Part shown: positions 24,603 through 34,481 of the stretch, piece after piece
Layout of the letters: each line of letters opens with the position of its first letter
How positions within the stretch are numbered: position 1 is the first letter of the stretch
Assembly (NCBI RefSeq): GCF_001435775.1
Contig: NZ_AZFK01000087.1
Location: 1 to 64,000, forward strand
DNA from: Limosilactobacillus ingluviei DSM 15946
Lineage (GTDB): Bacteria; Bacillota; Bacilli; Lactobacillales; Lactobacillaceae
Reading direction: 5' to 3'
Length of the DNA: 64,000 nucleotides
Program-made: the position numbers and the translations under genes
The notes under the pieces: model-generated
The model's database searches: none
What the model saw: the letters and a program-made list of their open reading frames with translations, nothing else
What the model was told of the DNA's origin: nothing

Positions 24603-25766
24603 ATGCTCAGGATCTGTCAGAGCTATCAAAATGCATTTACCCTCACAAAACCAACTGGGAATCATCCCACTCAGGCAGCGTTAAATTGGTATGTCAAACC
24701 GGCGCGCCTCGGGGAAATTGAAATGTTGTTGTTCATTAATGAACGTTCGTTGATGCCCATTTTAATTCCCGGGCCAACCTACTTACGGGTGGCGCCGCCG
24801 GTGGTGTTTGCCCACGTCTTGCAAATGGTTTTGGGTGGTTTTCAATTCGCCACCACCAAGATTCGTCATTACACCAATGAAGTGGTCGCAACTATTCAAG
24901 AGGCACCTGAAATTACTGACGATTTTCGTCTTGAACGCATTACGCGGGAGTATCAAGCGATGATTGCCGATTTTGACGGCGGCCTATTGGATGAAGACGA
25001 ACAAGAAAACTTGATTGAAAATCTAAGCCAATGCTCGGTCGAACTGGCCCAGCAAGTAACGACGCCCACCCAGGGCAATCCTTTAATGGACCTTTCAGAT
25101 GCGGTAATGACGGAATTTCTCTTGCCGGCCAGCCTGAAAGAAGATTCAACGGCTTTGCGGCAAGCGTACGCACGCTATGATCAGTACCGCTTGTTAACGG
25201 CTGGTGAGCCTGCCTTTGCCAAGATCGTTGCTCAGTTAAGAAGTGATAATGAGCTCATGTTGAAGGCCTTTCAAGCCTATTTAGAAACTCAAGTCGGCTT
25301 GGATTCCGATCCGGCATACGCTTTAGTCGGGGTTATTAATAACTACGTCAATGATTATTTGTTGGCGATCCATCCTTTAACGCCAGTCAGCGATTTAACC
25401 ATGCCGGCTGATTTCTTGCTTAACGGACCGTATGCCAATGATGAGCAAGAAGTTAAGCTCGCCTTAGAAGCCGTCAAACAGTTTGGCCGCTTTGCCAGCG
25501 TGGTCTTGTGGCACAACGAAAAGGCGGATATGCGCTTGTTTAGCGAAGCCTTAATCAAAGCGGAACGCCAATTGGCAGTCGAAAGCGGTGACAGCGACTT
25601 TGCTTTGACCAGCAGTCAACGCCAAATCCAAGATTTATTAGCGTTTATGTTAAAAAATCACACGGATGTTTTGGCTGGGGCGTTGACTAACCTCACCGCG
25701 GCCCAGCGCGCCCAATTGGCCCAGTTGTTGCAAGCGGTGGACCAGGCGCCTGAAACACCACTTTAG
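24603..25766 (+). CDS. uncharacterised cytosolic protein with DUF6933-like N-terminus
   Basis: A 387-residue soluble protein. The first ~100 residues (ALNWYVKPARLGEIEMLLFINERSLMPILI) resemble the small DUF6933 domain, in which a Trp-containing strand precedes an exposed N-x-R turn; this comparison is from memory. The rest is acidic and largely helical with no motif I know. It starts at ATG 24603 behind AAGGGGGG. It lies alone between two terminators/promoters just ahead of potA. No function is proposed. Confidence 0.65.
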   Translation: MLRICQSYQNAFTLTKPTGNHPTQAALNWYVKPARLGEIEMLLFINERSLMPILIPGPTYLRVAPPVVFAHVLQMVLGGFQFATTKIRHYTNEVVATIQEAPEITDDFRLERITREYQAMIADFDGGLLDEDEQENLIENLSQCSVELAQQVTTPTQGNPLMDLSDAVMTEFLLPASLKEDSTALRQAYARYDQYRLLTAGEPAFAKIVAQLRSDNELMLKAFQAYLETQVGLDSDPAYALVGVINNYVNDYLLAIHPLTPVSDLTMPADFLLNGPYANDEQEVKLALEAVKQFGRFASVVLWHNEKADMRLFSEALIKAERQLAVESGDSDFALTSSQRQIQDLLAFMLKNHTDVLAGALTNLTAAQRAQLAQLLQAVDQAPETPL

Positions 25767-25836
25767 TGGGGACCAAGGGGAAAAATTGTTATACTAAAAT
25801 TGATTTGAACAATGTTTGCAAAGGAGAGTGATACGA

Positions 25837-26925
25837 TTGGCGATTCTTAAGTTTGAAGGGGTTAAAAAGCAGTTCGGGGACAACGTGATCTTAAAAGATA
25901 TCAATTTTGAAATTGAGGAAGGCAAGTTTTATACCATTCTAGGCCCTTCCGGGTCGGGAAAAACCACCATTTTACGATTGATTGCGGGCTTTGATTACCC
26001 CAATGGCGGGTCAATCTATTTCGCTGGCAAACAAATCAATCAACTACCGGCCAACCAGCGCCAAGTCAATACGGTCTTTCAGGATTACGCACTGTTCCCC
26101 AATTTAAACGTGTTTGAAAACATCGCCTTTGGCTTACGGCTCAAGCGCATGAAGAAAAAAGAAATTCAACTCCGGGTCCAAGAAGCCTTAGCATTGGTCC
26201 ACCTTGCTGGCTATGCCCACCGTGAATTGGACGAATTATCGGGGGGGCAAAAGCAACGGGTGGCGATTGCCCGGGCGATCGTCAACCGACCGAAAGTCTT
26301 GCTGCTAGACGAAGCTCTTTCGGCCTTGGACCACAAGCTCCGTAAAGAAATGCAAAGCGAATTGCGCCAGCTGCAACGGCAATTGGGGATTACCTTTATT
26401 TTCGTGACCCACGATCAAGAAGAAGCCTTGGCCATGAGTGATCAAATCATGATCATCAATGAGGGCCTGATTGAACAATCGGGGAGTCCGGTTGATATCT
26501 ATGATGAGCCGCTTAATCACTTTGTAGCTGACTTTATTGGTGAGTCTAATATCATCCCCGCAACCATGGTGCGCGACTTTGCGGTGGCTATCAACGGCAA
26601 AGAATTTATTTGTGTGGACGCGGGAATTACCCCCGGCGAGCAAGTTGAAGTGGTTTTACGTCCGGAGGATTTGGATATCACGACCGTTGAAAAGGGCAAG
26701 TTAACCGCCACGGTTGATTCCCAACTCTTCCGCGGGGTTGATTATCAAATTATGGTCCATGATACGGATGGGCACGAATGGAAAATCAATTCGATTCACA
26801 AAACGACCGTCGGCAAACAAATTGGGATTACCTTTGATCCTGAAGACATCCACGTGATGCGGAAGAATGAAACCCAAGCCGAGTTTGACGCGCGGTTGGA
26901 ATCTTACCAGGGGGTGGAAGCATGA
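25837..26925 (+). CDS. potA: spermidine/putrescine ABC transporter, ATP-binding subunit
   Basis: A 362-residue ABC ATPase. Walker [11 protein letters not shown]-loop [10 protein letters not shown], signature [14 protein letters not shown], Walker [13 protein letters not shown] and the switch [10 protein letters not shown] are all present. A C-terminal TOBE-like domain (about residues 270-362) matches PotA/CysA-type importers. TTG 25837 is preferred as start because AAAGGAGAGTG lies 6 nt upstream; an in-frame codon at 25816 would precede the ribosome binding site. It overlaps potB by 4 nt and heads the potABCD operon. Confidence 0.93.
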   Translation: MAILKFEGVKKQFGDNVILKDINFEIEEGKFYTILGPSGSGKTTILRLIAGFDYPNGGSIYFAGKQINQLPANQRQVNTVFQDYALFPNLNVFENIAFGLRLKRMKKKEIQLRVQEALALVHLAGYAHRELDELSGGQKQRVAIARAIVNRPKVLLLDEALSALDHKLRKEMQSELRQLQRQLGITFIFVTHDQEEALAMSDQIMIINEGLIEQSGSPVDIYDEPLNHFVADFIGESNIIPATMVRDFAVAINGKEFICVDAGITPGEQVEVVLRPEDLDITTVEKGKLTATVDSQLFRGVDYQIMVHDTDGHEWKINSIHKTTVGKQIGITFDPEDIHVMRKNETQAEFDARLESYQGVEA

Positions 26926-27734
26926 GTGAAAAAAAACACCTCTTTTTTGCTTTGCCATACTACCTTTGGCTGGCCCTCTTTGTGATTGCTCCCCTGGTCT
27001 TGATCTTTTATCAATCCTTTTTAAATCTCCACGGGCAATTTACGGTCCAAAACTACCTGGATTTTGCCCAATCCAGCGTTTACTTAAAAATGACCTTCAA
27101 CTCGGTTTGGTACGCGTTTTTAATTACCGGGCTGACCTTAATCATTGCCTATCCGGTCGCCTATATCATCGCTCAGTTTAAGAGTCGCGACTTTTGGTTG
27201 GCGTTGGTAATTTTGCCTACCTGGATTAACCTCCTATTGAAAACCTACGCTTTTATTGGCATTTTAGGTGAAAAGGGGTCGATCAACACTTTTTTGCGGT
27301 TCATTGGTTTAGGCAGCCATCAATTGTTGTTTACGGACGCCAGTTTTATTTTGGTGGCCGCTTACATTGAACTGCCCTTTATGATCCTGCCCATCTATAA
27401 CGCCATTGTGGCAATTAAGCCGTCGCTGATTAATGCCAGTTTGGATTTAGGCGCCAGTCGCTTCCAGACTTTCCGACGGGTGATTTGGCCGCTGACTAAA
27501 AACGGGGTGGCTGCCGGCATCCAAGCCGTCTTTATTCCTTCTCTGTCCCTCTTTATGATTACGCGCTTAATTGGTGGAAACCGGGTCATTACCCTGGGGA
27601 CGGCCATTGAAGAGCACTTTTTAACCACCCAAAATTGGGGGATGGGGTCGACGATCGGGGTGGTCTTAGTGGTGGCCATGCTAATTGTCATGCTCTTAAC
27701 CGATGATTCTAAGAAGGGAGGGCGGGCAAAGTGA
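26922..27734 (+). CDS. potB: spermidine/putrescine ABC transporter permease 1
   Basis: A 270-residue inner membrane permease with six helices. The EAA loop [21 protein letters not shown] contacts PotA. It overlaps potA and potC by 4 nt each (ATGA), so translation is coupled. Sequence and position define it as PotB of a polyamine importer. Confidence 0.93.
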   Translation: MSEKKHLFFALPYYLWLALFVIAPLVLIFYQSFLNLHGQFTVQNYLDFAQSSVYLKMTFNSVWYAFLITGLTLIIAYPVAYIIAQFKSRDFWLALVILPTWINLLLKTYAFIGILGEKGSINTFLRFIGLGSHQLLFTDASFILVAAYIELPFMILPIYNAIVAIKPSLINASLDLGASRFQTFRRVIWPLTKNGVAAGIQAVFIPSLSLFMITRLIGGNRVITLGTAIEEHFLTTQNWGMGSTIGVVLVVAMLIVMLLTDDSKKGGRAK

Positions 27735-28528
27735 AAAAGACGTCAACCTTGAGCAAGTTGTACTTGACCGTAATCTTGCTGGTCATGTATTTGCCAATTT
27801 TTTACTTGATTTACTACTCCTTCAGCTCGGGGGATACGATGGATGGGTTCCGCCATTTCTCTTGGACCCACTATCAGGCCCTCTTTGCTGATACGCGGAT
27901 GATCAGTATTGTTTTAAACACCATCATTATTGCCTTATTGGCCGCCACCTTGGCGACGGCGATCGGCACTAGTGGCGCCTTATTGATTGAACGCATTAAA
28001 CGGCGCACTTTGCGGCAAAATGTCTTGGTTCTAAACAACATTTTGATGGTGTCACCCGATGTTATTATCGGGGCGAGTTTCTTAATTTTCTTCACCTTCC
28101 TGGGGATTAAACTGGGCTTTTGGTCGGTGTTGTTATCCCACATTGCCTTTTGTATTCCCATCGTGGTTTTGATGGTGTTGCCCAAGGTTAAAGAATTACC
28201 CCAATCCTTGACGGACGCGGCCTATGACCTGGGCGCCACCCGTTGGCAGGCCTTTTCTCAAGTGACGATCCCCGGCATTATGGATGGGATTAAGGCCGGT
28301 TTTTTCATGGCGTTGACCTATTCGCTGGATGATTTTGCAGTTACCTTTTTTGTTACCGGGAACGGCTTTTCCACCTTGTCCGTGGAAATCTATTCCCGCG
28401 CGCGGCAGGGGATTGATTTGGAAATCAACGCCTTATCAACAGTGATGTTTTTGGTTTCATTGTTATTGGTTTATGTTTATTATCGTTTTTCCGTTAAGCC
28501 AAGTTCAAAAGGGGGCGTCGTCAAATGA
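27731..28528 (+). CDS. potC: spermidine/putrescine ABC transporter permease 2
   Basis: A 265-residue six-helix permease with the EAA loop AAYDLGATRWQAFSQVTIPG. YSLDDFAVTFFVTGNGFSTL is the strongly conserved PotC segment. It overlaps potB and potD by 4 nt each. Together with PotB it forms the membrane channel of the importer. Confidence 0.93.
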   Translation: MKKTSTLSKLYLTVILLVMYLPIFYLIYYSFSSGDTMDGFRHFSWTHYQALFADTRMISIVLNTIIIALLAATLATAIGTSGALLIERIKRRTLRQNVLVLNNILMVSPDVIIGASFLIFFTFLGIKLGFWSVLLSHIAFCIPIVVLMVLPKVKELPQSLTDAAYDLGATRWQAFSQVTIPGIMDGIKAGFFMALTYSLDDFAVTFFVTGNGFSTLSVEIYSRARQGIDLEINALSTVMFLVSLLLVYVYYRFSVKPSSKGGVVK

Positions 28529-29601
28529 AAAAATTAGTCGCGGCGTTAGTGACCCTAGGCTTGGTCATTGCGGGCCTGTTGGTTTGGAATCACCAATTAA
28601 TGGCCAAACAAAGTGCCGGGGCGACCGGCAGCAAAACCCTGGTAATTTATAACTGGGGGGACTATATTGATCCCAACTTAATTAAAAAATTTGAGAAGCA
28701 GACCGGCTACAAGGTGGATTATGAAACGTTTGATTCCAATGAAGCCATGCTAACAAAAATCCAGCAGGGGGGCACCCGGTATGACTTAGTGGTGCCTAGT
28801 GAATACACGGTCCAACGGATGCAAAAAGAGCATTTACTGCGAAAATTGGACCACCGCCAACTGCCGAATTTGAAGTACTTGGCGCCCCGCTTTTTAAACC
28901 AAAGTTTTGATCCTGGCAACCAATACTCGGTGCCGTATTTCTGGGGGACATTAGGCATTGTCTATAACGATAAATTGGTTGCGCACCCCCTAAAGCACTG
29001 GGAGCAACTTTGGGATCCACAATACCGCAATCAAGTCATGGTTTATGACAGTGCCCGGGATATGATGGCGATTGCCTTGATCACCCAGGGCCACTCCGTC
29101 AACACCACCAATTATGGGGAACTCCAAGCCGCGGAACGCAAACTGCAAGGATTAAGCCAAAATACCCGGGCCGTGGTGGCCGATGAAATGAAGATGTATC
29201 TCAAGCAAGACGAAGCAGCGATTGGGATTGCTTACTCGGGGGATGCCGCTGAAATGATGGACGTCAATCCTCATTTGCACTATGTCGTGCCGACCGAAGG
29301 TTCCAATATTTGGTTTGACAATTTTGTCATCCCCAAATCAGCGAAGAATCTAAAAGGGGCGTACGCCTTCATGAACTTTATGCTGGAACCAAAGAATGCG
29401 GCCCAGAATGCAGACTACGTTGGCTATGCGACCCCCAACCAAGCGGCGCGCAAGTACTTGCCAAAGGCCGTCACGCACAACCAAGCTTTCTATCCAGATG
29501 CGCAAACGATGAAACATCTGGAAGTTTACCGGGACTTGCCGAAGAAAGTAAATCAAGAGTACAACGACCTGTTTTTAGAATTTAAGATGTTTGTAAAGTA
29601 G
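28525..29601 (+). CDS. potD: spermidine/putrescine-binding protein
   Basis: A 358-residue extracytoplasmic solute-binding protein. The N-terminus has a hydrophobic segment (about residues 3-22) without a clear lipobox Cys, so it is probably anchored by an uncleaved signal. LVIYNWGDYIDPNLIKKFEK is the classic PotD start, and IAYSGDAAEMM and the acidic/aromatic residues around GSNIWFDNF form the polyamine site. It is the last gene of the overlapping potABCD operon. Confidence 0.93.
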   Translation: MKKLVAALVTLGLVIAGLLVWNHQLMAKQSAGATGSKTLVIYNWGDYIDPNLIKKFEKQTGYKVDYETFDSNEAMLTKIQQGGTRYDLVVPSEYTVQRMQKEHLLRKLDHRQLPNLKYLAPRFLNQSFDPGNQYSVPYFWGTLGIVYNDKLVAHPLKHWEQLWDPQYRNQVMVYDSARDMMAIALITQGHSVNTTNYGELQAAERKLQGLSQNTRAVVADEMKMYLKQDEAAIGIAYSGDAAEMMDVNPHLHYVVPTEGSNIWFDNFVIPKSAKNLKGAYAFMNFMLEPKNAAQNADYVGYATPNQAARKYLPKAVTHNQAFYPDAQTMKHLEVYRDLPKKVNQEYNDLFLEFKMFVK

Positions 29602-29654
29602 CATTGGCCCCTGCAGCTTCGGTTGTGGGGGTTCACTAGTTAAAGGAGTTAAGT

Positions 29655-30152
29655 ATGGACAGTAAAACTTACAAGTACCCAGATACCAAAGCTTTTGAAT
29701 TCGTCACTACAGCCTTAGCCAAGCGGGGGGTTGACCTCCACGAATTAGCCAACGACGCCTATGAACTGCAAAAAGAATTTTTGCCGGACCTGACCGTAGC
29801 GGATTGTTATGAAGAACTGCTGACCGTTTTGCACAAGCGGGAATTGTTAAACAACGCGATGGTGGCGTTAGAATTAGACCGGTTGACGGAAGCCGGTTTA
29901 ATTCAAGAACCGTTGCAATCCATTATTACCCACGATCTCGGTGTTTTTGGCGTGGATGAAGCCCTGGCCTTGCAAATTGCAAATATTTACGGCACGATTG
30001 GCGCTACAAATTTTGGTTATGTTGACCGGGTCAAATCCGGCATTATCAAGAAATATGATACCGATGCCAACCACGTCAATACTTTTATCGATGACCTATT
30101 AGGTGCGATTATCGCTGCTGTGTGCGGTAAAATTGCCCACCGGTACGCTTAA
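29655..30152 (+). CDS. pgpA: phosphatidylglycerophosphatase A-like protein (YutG type)
   Basis: A 165-residue helical protein. The blocks ITHDLGVFGVDEALALQIANIYGTIGATNFGYVDR and FIDDLLGAIIAAVCGKIAH match the Firmicutes PgpA/YutG family, which dephosphorylates phosphatidylglycerol phosphate in phospholipid synthesis. It has the DDxxGA-like acidic motif of the family (DDLLGA) near the C-terminus. The ribosome binding site is AAAGGAG at good distance. It stands 53 nt behind potD. Confidence 0.82.
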   Translation: MDSKTYKYPDTKAFEFVTTALAKRGVDLHELANDAYELQKEFLPDLTVADCYEELLTVLHKRELLNNAMVALELDRLTEAGLIQEPLQSIITHDLGVFGVDEALALQIANIYGTIGATNFGYVDRVKSGIIKKYDTDANHVNTFIDDLLGAIIAAVCGKIAHRYA

Positions 30153-30225
30153 AATTCATCCTTCTTATTTGTAAGTAAAGCGGGAATCAGTTACAATAAG
30201 AGCTAACCAAAAGGAGGTGCCGCGG

Positions 30226-31056
30226 GTGGCTTACCCACCATTACGAATTGGGATTTTAAACTTAATGCACGATCGCGCGGCTACGCGATCCCGGTTTGAG
30301 TATGTCTTACAGCAGGCCAACATTGCTGTGCAAACCGAATTTTTCTACCCGGTTTCGCACTACCGTCAGCGCGCCGTGCCGGTTAGTGTGCAAGCCCTGG
30401 CAGCGCCGTTAAGTGAAATTGAATTGGCAAAGTTGGACGGCTTTATCATTACCGGGGCACCGATTGAGCACTTGGCGTTTTGCCAGGTTGATTATTGGGC
30501 GGAATTACAAACGTTAATCGACCAACTGGTTACTCATTCACTGCCCCAACTTTACGTTTGTTGGGGCGCGATGGCGGCTTTGCATCACTTGTATGGGATT
30601 GACAAGGTCGCCTTGCCGCAGAAGTACTTTGGGGTCTATGCTAACCAAATTTATCAATCTCACCCGGTCTTAACGGGACTGCCACCGACATTCTGGGCGC
30701 CACACGCGCGTTATGCCGAAATGAACCGGCGCCAAATTCTGGCTCACCCCGCCTTGCAATTAAATGCGGAATCGGTGGACCACCGGTTGATGTTGGTCTC
30801 AAATCCTCGGGCCCAACAGTTGTTTTTGTACGCGCATTTAGAGTATGAACGCGAGGCCCTCTTGGCCGAATACCAACGCGAAATAACCGCGCACCCAGAA
30901 CGGGAGTATCGCCAGCCGCAACATTACTTTGCTGATCCATTAACCATGCAAGCTCCCCAGTTTAAATGGGAAACGACCCAACGGCACTTCTTTAATAATT
31001 GGGTAACGCAAATCGCACAGCATAAAGCAGCAGCTCACAAGGAGGATTTACCATGA
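30226..31056 (+). CDS. metA: homoserine O-acyltransferase (MetA/HTS family)
   Basis: A 276-residue glutamine-amidotransferase-like enzyme that acylates homoserine from acetyl- or succinyl-CoA, the entry step to cystathionine. The nucleophile Cys112 lies in [23 protein letters not shown] and the late HLEYERE block carry the His/Glu partners. GTG 30226 is chosen as start: AAGGAGG ends at 30217, so the upstream in-frame GTG at 30217 lies inside the ribosome binding site. It overlaps cysK by 4 nt. The family is clear; acetyl versus succinyl specificity is not. Confidence 0.9.
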   Translation: MAYPPLRIGILNLMHDRAATRSRFEYVLQQANIAVQTEFFYPVSHYRQRAVPVSVQALAAPLSEIELAKLDGFIITGAPIEHLAFCQVDYWAELQTLIDQLVTHSLPQLYVCWGAMAALHHLYGIDKVALPQKYFGVYANQIYQSHPVLTGLPPTFWAPHARYAEMNRRQILAHPALQLNAESVDHRLMLVSNPRAQQLFLYAHLEYEREALLAEYQREITAHPEREYRQPQHYFADPLTMQAPQFKWETTQRHFFNNWVTQIAQHKAAAHKEDLP

Positions 31057-31985
31057 CCAAGCTTTATAACTCTGTAACAGAACTAATTGGCCAAACCCCA
31101 ATCGTCAAGTTAAACCGGGTGGTTCCGGCGGGGGCCGCGGATGTTTACGTCAAGTTGGAATTCTTCAATCCCGCCGGTTCCGTTAAGGACCGGATTGCGT
31201 TGGCGATGATTGAACAAGCTGAAAAAGCTGGCCAATTGCAACCCGGCGGCACGATTGTCGAACCAACGTCTGGGAATACCGGGATCGGCCTGGCCATGGT
31301 CGCAGCCGCTAAGGGTTACCACCTGGTAATTGTGATGCCCGAAACGATGAGTGTGGAACGCCGCAAGCTGATGCAAGGCTACGGGGCGGAATTAATCCTG
31401 ACGCCTGGGGCTGACGGGATGAAGGGGTCCATTGCGAAAGCGGAAGAACTGGTCCAAACCAAGGGCTACTTCATGCCGATGCAGTTTGAAAACCCAGCTA
31501 ACCCCGCAATTCACGAAGCCACCACGGGGCAAGAAATTATCAATGCCTTTGGGACCGAGCAGCTCCCGGATGCCTTCGTTGCCGGGGTCGGAACTGGTGG
31601 TACCTTGACCGGGGTCGGCAAAGCTTTGAAAGCGGCCAACCCGAACGCAAAGGTTTACGCGCTCGAACCAGCTGAATCCCCCCTCCTTAAAGAAGGGCAG
31701 GCGGGCAAGCACAAGATTCAAGGGATCTCCGCGGGCTTTATTCCAGCAACCTTAGGCCAAGAAGTTTACGACGGCGTGATTGAAGTCGCTAGTGATGACG
31801 CCATTGCGACGGCGCAACAAGTTGCCCACCAGGAAGGCTTCTTACCAGGGATTTCGGCAGGGGCCAATATTCACGGTGCGATTGAACTTGCTAAGCAGTT
31901 AGGGGCCGGAAAAAAAGTGATCACAGTAGCGCCAGACGGTGGTGACCGCTACCTGTCAACCGATCTCTTTAATTTTACTAACTAA
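31053..31985 (+). CDS. cysK: cysteine synthase (O-acetylserine sulfhydrylase)
   Basis: A 310-residue PLP enzyme. Lys45 in [11 protein letters not shown] binds PLP, TSGNTG holds the carboxylate and [10 protein letters not shown] the phosphate. It makes cysteine from O-acetylserine and sulfide, and related lactobacillus enzymes also make or use cystathionine precursors. It is translationally coupled to metA, which ties cysteine and methionine synthesis together. The terminator at 32001-32041 is shared with the convergent thiolase gene. Confidence 0.93.
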   Translation: MTKLYNSVTELIGQTPIVKLNRVVPAGAADVYVKLEFFNPAGSVKDRIALAMIEQAEKAGQLQPGGTIVEPTSGNTGIGLAMVAAAKGYHLVIVMPETMSVERRKLMQGYGAELILTPGADGMKGSIAKAEELVQTKGYFMPMQFENPANPAIHEATTGQEIINAFGTEQLPDAFVAGVGTGGTLTGVGKALKAANPNAKVYALEPAESPLLKEGQAGKHKIQGISAGFIPATLGQEVYDGVIEVASDDAIATAQQVAHQEGFLPGISAGANIHGAIELAKQLGAGKKVITVAPDGGDRYLSTDLFNFTN

Positions 31986-32000
31986 TTTCCAGCCAATCAC

Positions 32001-32041
32001 AAAAGCCGGTTTTCCATCCAACGTGGAAAACCGGCTTTTTA
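32001..32041. terminator. bidirectional terminator between cysK and thiolase
   Basis: AAAAGCCGGTTTTCCA pairs with TGGAAAACCGGCTTTTT; T-runs exist on both strands. Confidence 0.92.
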
Positions 32042-33214
32042 GTTGCGTTCAATAATGGTCGCAGCCCCCATGCCGCCACCAATGCACAGGGCAGCTAACC
32101 CCCGGTGACTGTTTTGCTTTTGCATTTCATACAAGAGTGTAACAATAATGCGCGCCCCCGAATCACCGAGCGGGTGGCCAAGGGCAATTGCGCCCCCATT
32201 AACGTTGACTTTGGTTTCATCGAGGCCTAATTCACGAATCGTGACAACTGATTGCGCCGCAAACGCTTCGTTTAATTCGACCAGATCAAAATCAGCCACG
32301 GTTAACGCATGCTTGGCCATTAATTGTTGGGAAGCTTGCAGGGGACCAATCCCCATGATGGCCGGATCAACCCCGACCAGGTTACCATCCAGCCAATAGC
32401 CCAGAATCGGCGCCCCTGTTGCTTGAGCTAGCTCAGCATCCATCAAGACGACAGCTGCGGCCCCATCGTTGAGCCCCGATGAATTTCCGGCGGTGACGTC
32501 ACCATCCTTTTTGAAGACCGGGGGCAGCTTAGCCAATGCCGCCATGGAGGTGTCACGAATTGCTTCGTCAGCGGCAACGGTCACCTCGCCATGTTTGGTC
32601 GGCACCGTCACTGGCACAATTTCATCAGCAAACCGCTGGGCTTGTTGGGCGGCCCGGGCCTTTTCTTGACTGGCTAAAGCAAACGCATCGAGGTCGTGCC
32701 GCGATACTGGGTACTTAGCCAATAGGTTTTCAGCGGTCATCCCCATCGGATAGTGATAAAAAGCATCAGTCAACCCATCCTGGGTTAAACTGTCCAATAG
32801 TTCACCGTTGCCATAACGGTAGCCAAAGCGGCCGTTGGGTAGTAAATAAGGGGCATTGGACATACTTTCCATTCCCCCGGCAACCATCACTTGCGCATCG
32901 CCCAGCCGAATTTGCTTAGCAGCTAAGGAAATGGCCTGCATTCCCGAGCCACACAAGACATTGACAGTCATTGCCGGAACGGATTCAGGTAGCCCGGCGT
33001 GCATGGCCGCTTGCCGCGCCGGATTCTGACCTTGGCCCGCTTGAATTGCCATCCCCATGTAAACTTCATTTACTTGGTTGACGGCGACTTGGGCGCGCTG
33101 CAAAGCCGCTTGAATGGCGATGGTCCCAAGTTCAACGGCCGAAAGGGTTGCTAAGGCCCCACCCAATTTGCCAATCGGGGTCCGAGCTGCCCCCACAATT
33201 GCCACACGTTTCAT
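32039..33214 (-). CDS. acetyl-CoA C-acetyltransferase (thiolase)
   Basis: A 391-residue biosynthetic thiolase. Cys88 in NVLCGSGMQAI is the acyl acceptor, NGGAIALGHPLGDSGAR carries the active-site His and CIGGGMGAA the second Cys. It condenses two acetyl-CoA to acetoacetyl-CoA. In lactobacilli this commonly feeds the mevalonate pathway (established), but mvaS and mvaA are not adjacent. The length is standard. It lies 69 nt downstream of the patatin gene on the same strand. Confidence 0.92.
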   Translation of the reverse strand: MKRVAIVGAARTPIGKLGGALATLSAVELGTIAIQAALQRAQVAVNQVNEVYMGMAIQAGQGQNPARQAAMHAGLPESVPAMTVNVLCGSGMQAISLAAKQIRLGDAQVMVAGGMESMSNAPYLLPNGRFGYRYGNGELLDSLTQDGLTDAFYHYPMGMTAENLLAKYPVSRHDLDAFALASQEKARAAQQAQRFADEIVPVTVPTKHGEVTVAADEAIRDTSMAALAKLPPVFKKDGDVTAGNSSGLNDGAAAVVLMDAELAQATGAPILGYWLDGNLVGVDPAIMGIGPLQASQQLMAKHALTVADFDLVELNEAFAAQSVVTIRELGLDETKVNVNGGAIALGHPLGDSGARIIVTLLYEMQKQNSHRGLAALCIGGGMGAATIIERN

Positions 33215-33283
33215 AATTTTGACCTCACTTATTAATCATTCCAAACCAAATTGTACAAAAGGCCACCAAAGAGGTCAAATGGT

Positions 33284-34141
33284 TTACCTAGTTAAGTACG
33301 CCAAAAGAGCCGGGAGGGTCGCTTCCGCTTGGGCCAAGCCCTGCTGGTACAGCTGCGTCAATTTTTTGGTATTGCCTTCCAAGCGCCCGACCTTTACGGC
33401 TTGTTCGGGGGCCAGACAAAAGATCTGGCCAGCAGCGGTGAGTGCATTTAACTTTGCCACTTGCTCATTGTACATTGTTGGGCGCGCCAAGGCGGTTTTC
33501 ACAAAGGCCGGGTAGTCAGCAAAGGTATGCTTAAACATCTGGGCAACCAGCTTGCCACTTGGCTTCTTGCGATAATCACTTGGTCGGGTCCGCACCACCA
33601 CGATTTTATCATAGCCTTGTTGTTGAGCAATGTTAAAGGGAATCGAGTTTGCCAAGCCCCCATCGAGACACAAGCCTTGGGCGGTCATTTGCGGGGTGGC
33701 AAAAAAGGGCATCGAGCTGGAAGCTTTCAAAGCAACTTCAAGTTCTTCACCCACCGGGTCAGTGAAGGTCACCGCGGTACCAGTGGCCAGGGCTGTCGCC
33801 ACAATGGTAAAATGGGAGACCGCCCGCCGGTAGGCACGTTCATCAAAATTGTGCCAATCCCAACCATGGTCTTCAAATAAAAAGTCCAAGTTGAGCACCG
33901 GTTGGCGTTTTAGCGCCCGGCGTAAGGAAATATAATTGGGATCATGACGATAAGTGGTATTAACGTGAATCATCCGCCCGTATTGTTTTGCCACAAATTG
34001 GGCCCCGCACAGGGCCCCTGCGGAAACGCCAATCACACTGCGAAATTCAATCCCGTGCTTTAAAAAGGCGTCGGTAACCCCAGCGGAATACTGACCGCGC
34101 ATGGCACCACCTTCGAGAACCAGGGCTGCATTGTAGAGCAT
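33284..34141 (-). CDS. patatin-like phospholipase/acyl hydrolase
   Basis: A 285-residue cytosolic protein. The oxyanion loop GGAMRGQYSAG is at residues 10-20, the nucleophile elbow GVSAG follows at about 38-42, and DGGLANSIP carries the dyad Asp. This is the catalytic Ser-Asp dyad of RssA/YjjU-type patatins. ATG at 34141 is chosen because GGAGG is 8 nt upstream; an ATG two codons earlier would be too close to it. The substrate (lipid or other ester) is unknown. It is transcribed towards the thiolase gene. Confidence 0.85.
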   Translation of the reverse strand: MLYNAALVLEGGAMRGQYSAGVTDAFLKHGIEFRSVIGVSAGALCGAQFVAKQYGRMIHVNTTYRHDPNYISLRRALKRQPVLNLDFLFEDHGWDWHNFDERAYRRAVSHFTIVATALATGTAVTFTDPVGEELEVALKASSSMPFFATPQMTAQGLCLDGGLANSIPFNIAQQQGYDKIVVVRTRPSDYRKKPSGKLVAQMFKHTFADYPAFVKTALARPTMYNEQVAKLNALTAAGQIFCLAPEQAVKVGRLEGNTKKLTQLYQQGLAQAEATLPALLAYLTR

Positions 34142-34237
34142 CTTCATTTCCTCCGTAATTCCATTAGAATAGTGGTTATTATACATCAGACAAAAAATTG
34201 TTTAAAAGGTTAGCTAACAAAAAATCAGTAAAAAAGA

Positions 34238-34266
34238 TTGACAAGCTGACCGCCAGCCGGTAAACT
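34238..34266 (+). promoter_or_regulatory. promoter of the Cys-leader/cystathionine gene transcript
   Basis: A perfect TTGACA (34238-34243), a 17-nt spacer and TAAACT (34261-34266). Confidence 0.75.
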
Positions 34267-34297
34267 GTGATCAACTAATTAAACGGAGGAAATTTGC

Positions 34298-34372
34298 ATG
34301 GTTATCTTAGCTCGCAATGCCAAGCGTTGTTGTGACCGGTTTGCCGATTGGGGAACCGGAATTTTGAGCTAA
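34298..34372 (+). CDS. 24-residue leader peptide with tandem Cys codons
   Basis: ATG 34298 to TAA 34370-34372, behind CGGAGGAAA. Residues 10-13 read RCCD, with two TGT codons in a row, striking because Cys is rare. CCGGTT (34336-34341) can pair with AACCGG over the end of the frame. CGGAATTT (34357-34364) is an exact complement of AAATTCCG (34405-34412) inside the following terminator, so it can form an antiterminator. The next gene is for transsulfuration. This fits ribosome-mediated attenuation that responds to charged tRNA-Cys (inference from visible frame and pairings). Confidence 0.78.
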   Translation: MVILARNAKRCCDRFADWGTGILS

Positions 34373-34393
34373 GCAAATTTCGGGAACTTAATT

Positions 34394-34427
34394 GGCGCGA
34401 ACGGAAATTCCGTTGGCGCTTTTTTTG
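34394..34427 (+). terminator. attenuator terminator before the cystathionine gene
   Basis: GGCGC and AACGG pair with CCGTT and GCGC around one G-G mismatch, followed by seven T. The competing antiterminator pairing is CGGAATTT (34357-34364) with AAATTCCG (34405-34412). Confidence 0.85.
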
Positions 34428-34481
34428 TACCTCCGTAAGGAAGCACTTTAATTTGAGCTGATTAAGAAAGGACGTCTTACC

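Noticed and set aside
29604-29640. Terminator between potD and pgpA
   Set aside because: A GGCCCCTGCAGC/GTTGTGGGGGTT hairpin exists but no T-run follows, so it was not called a terminator.
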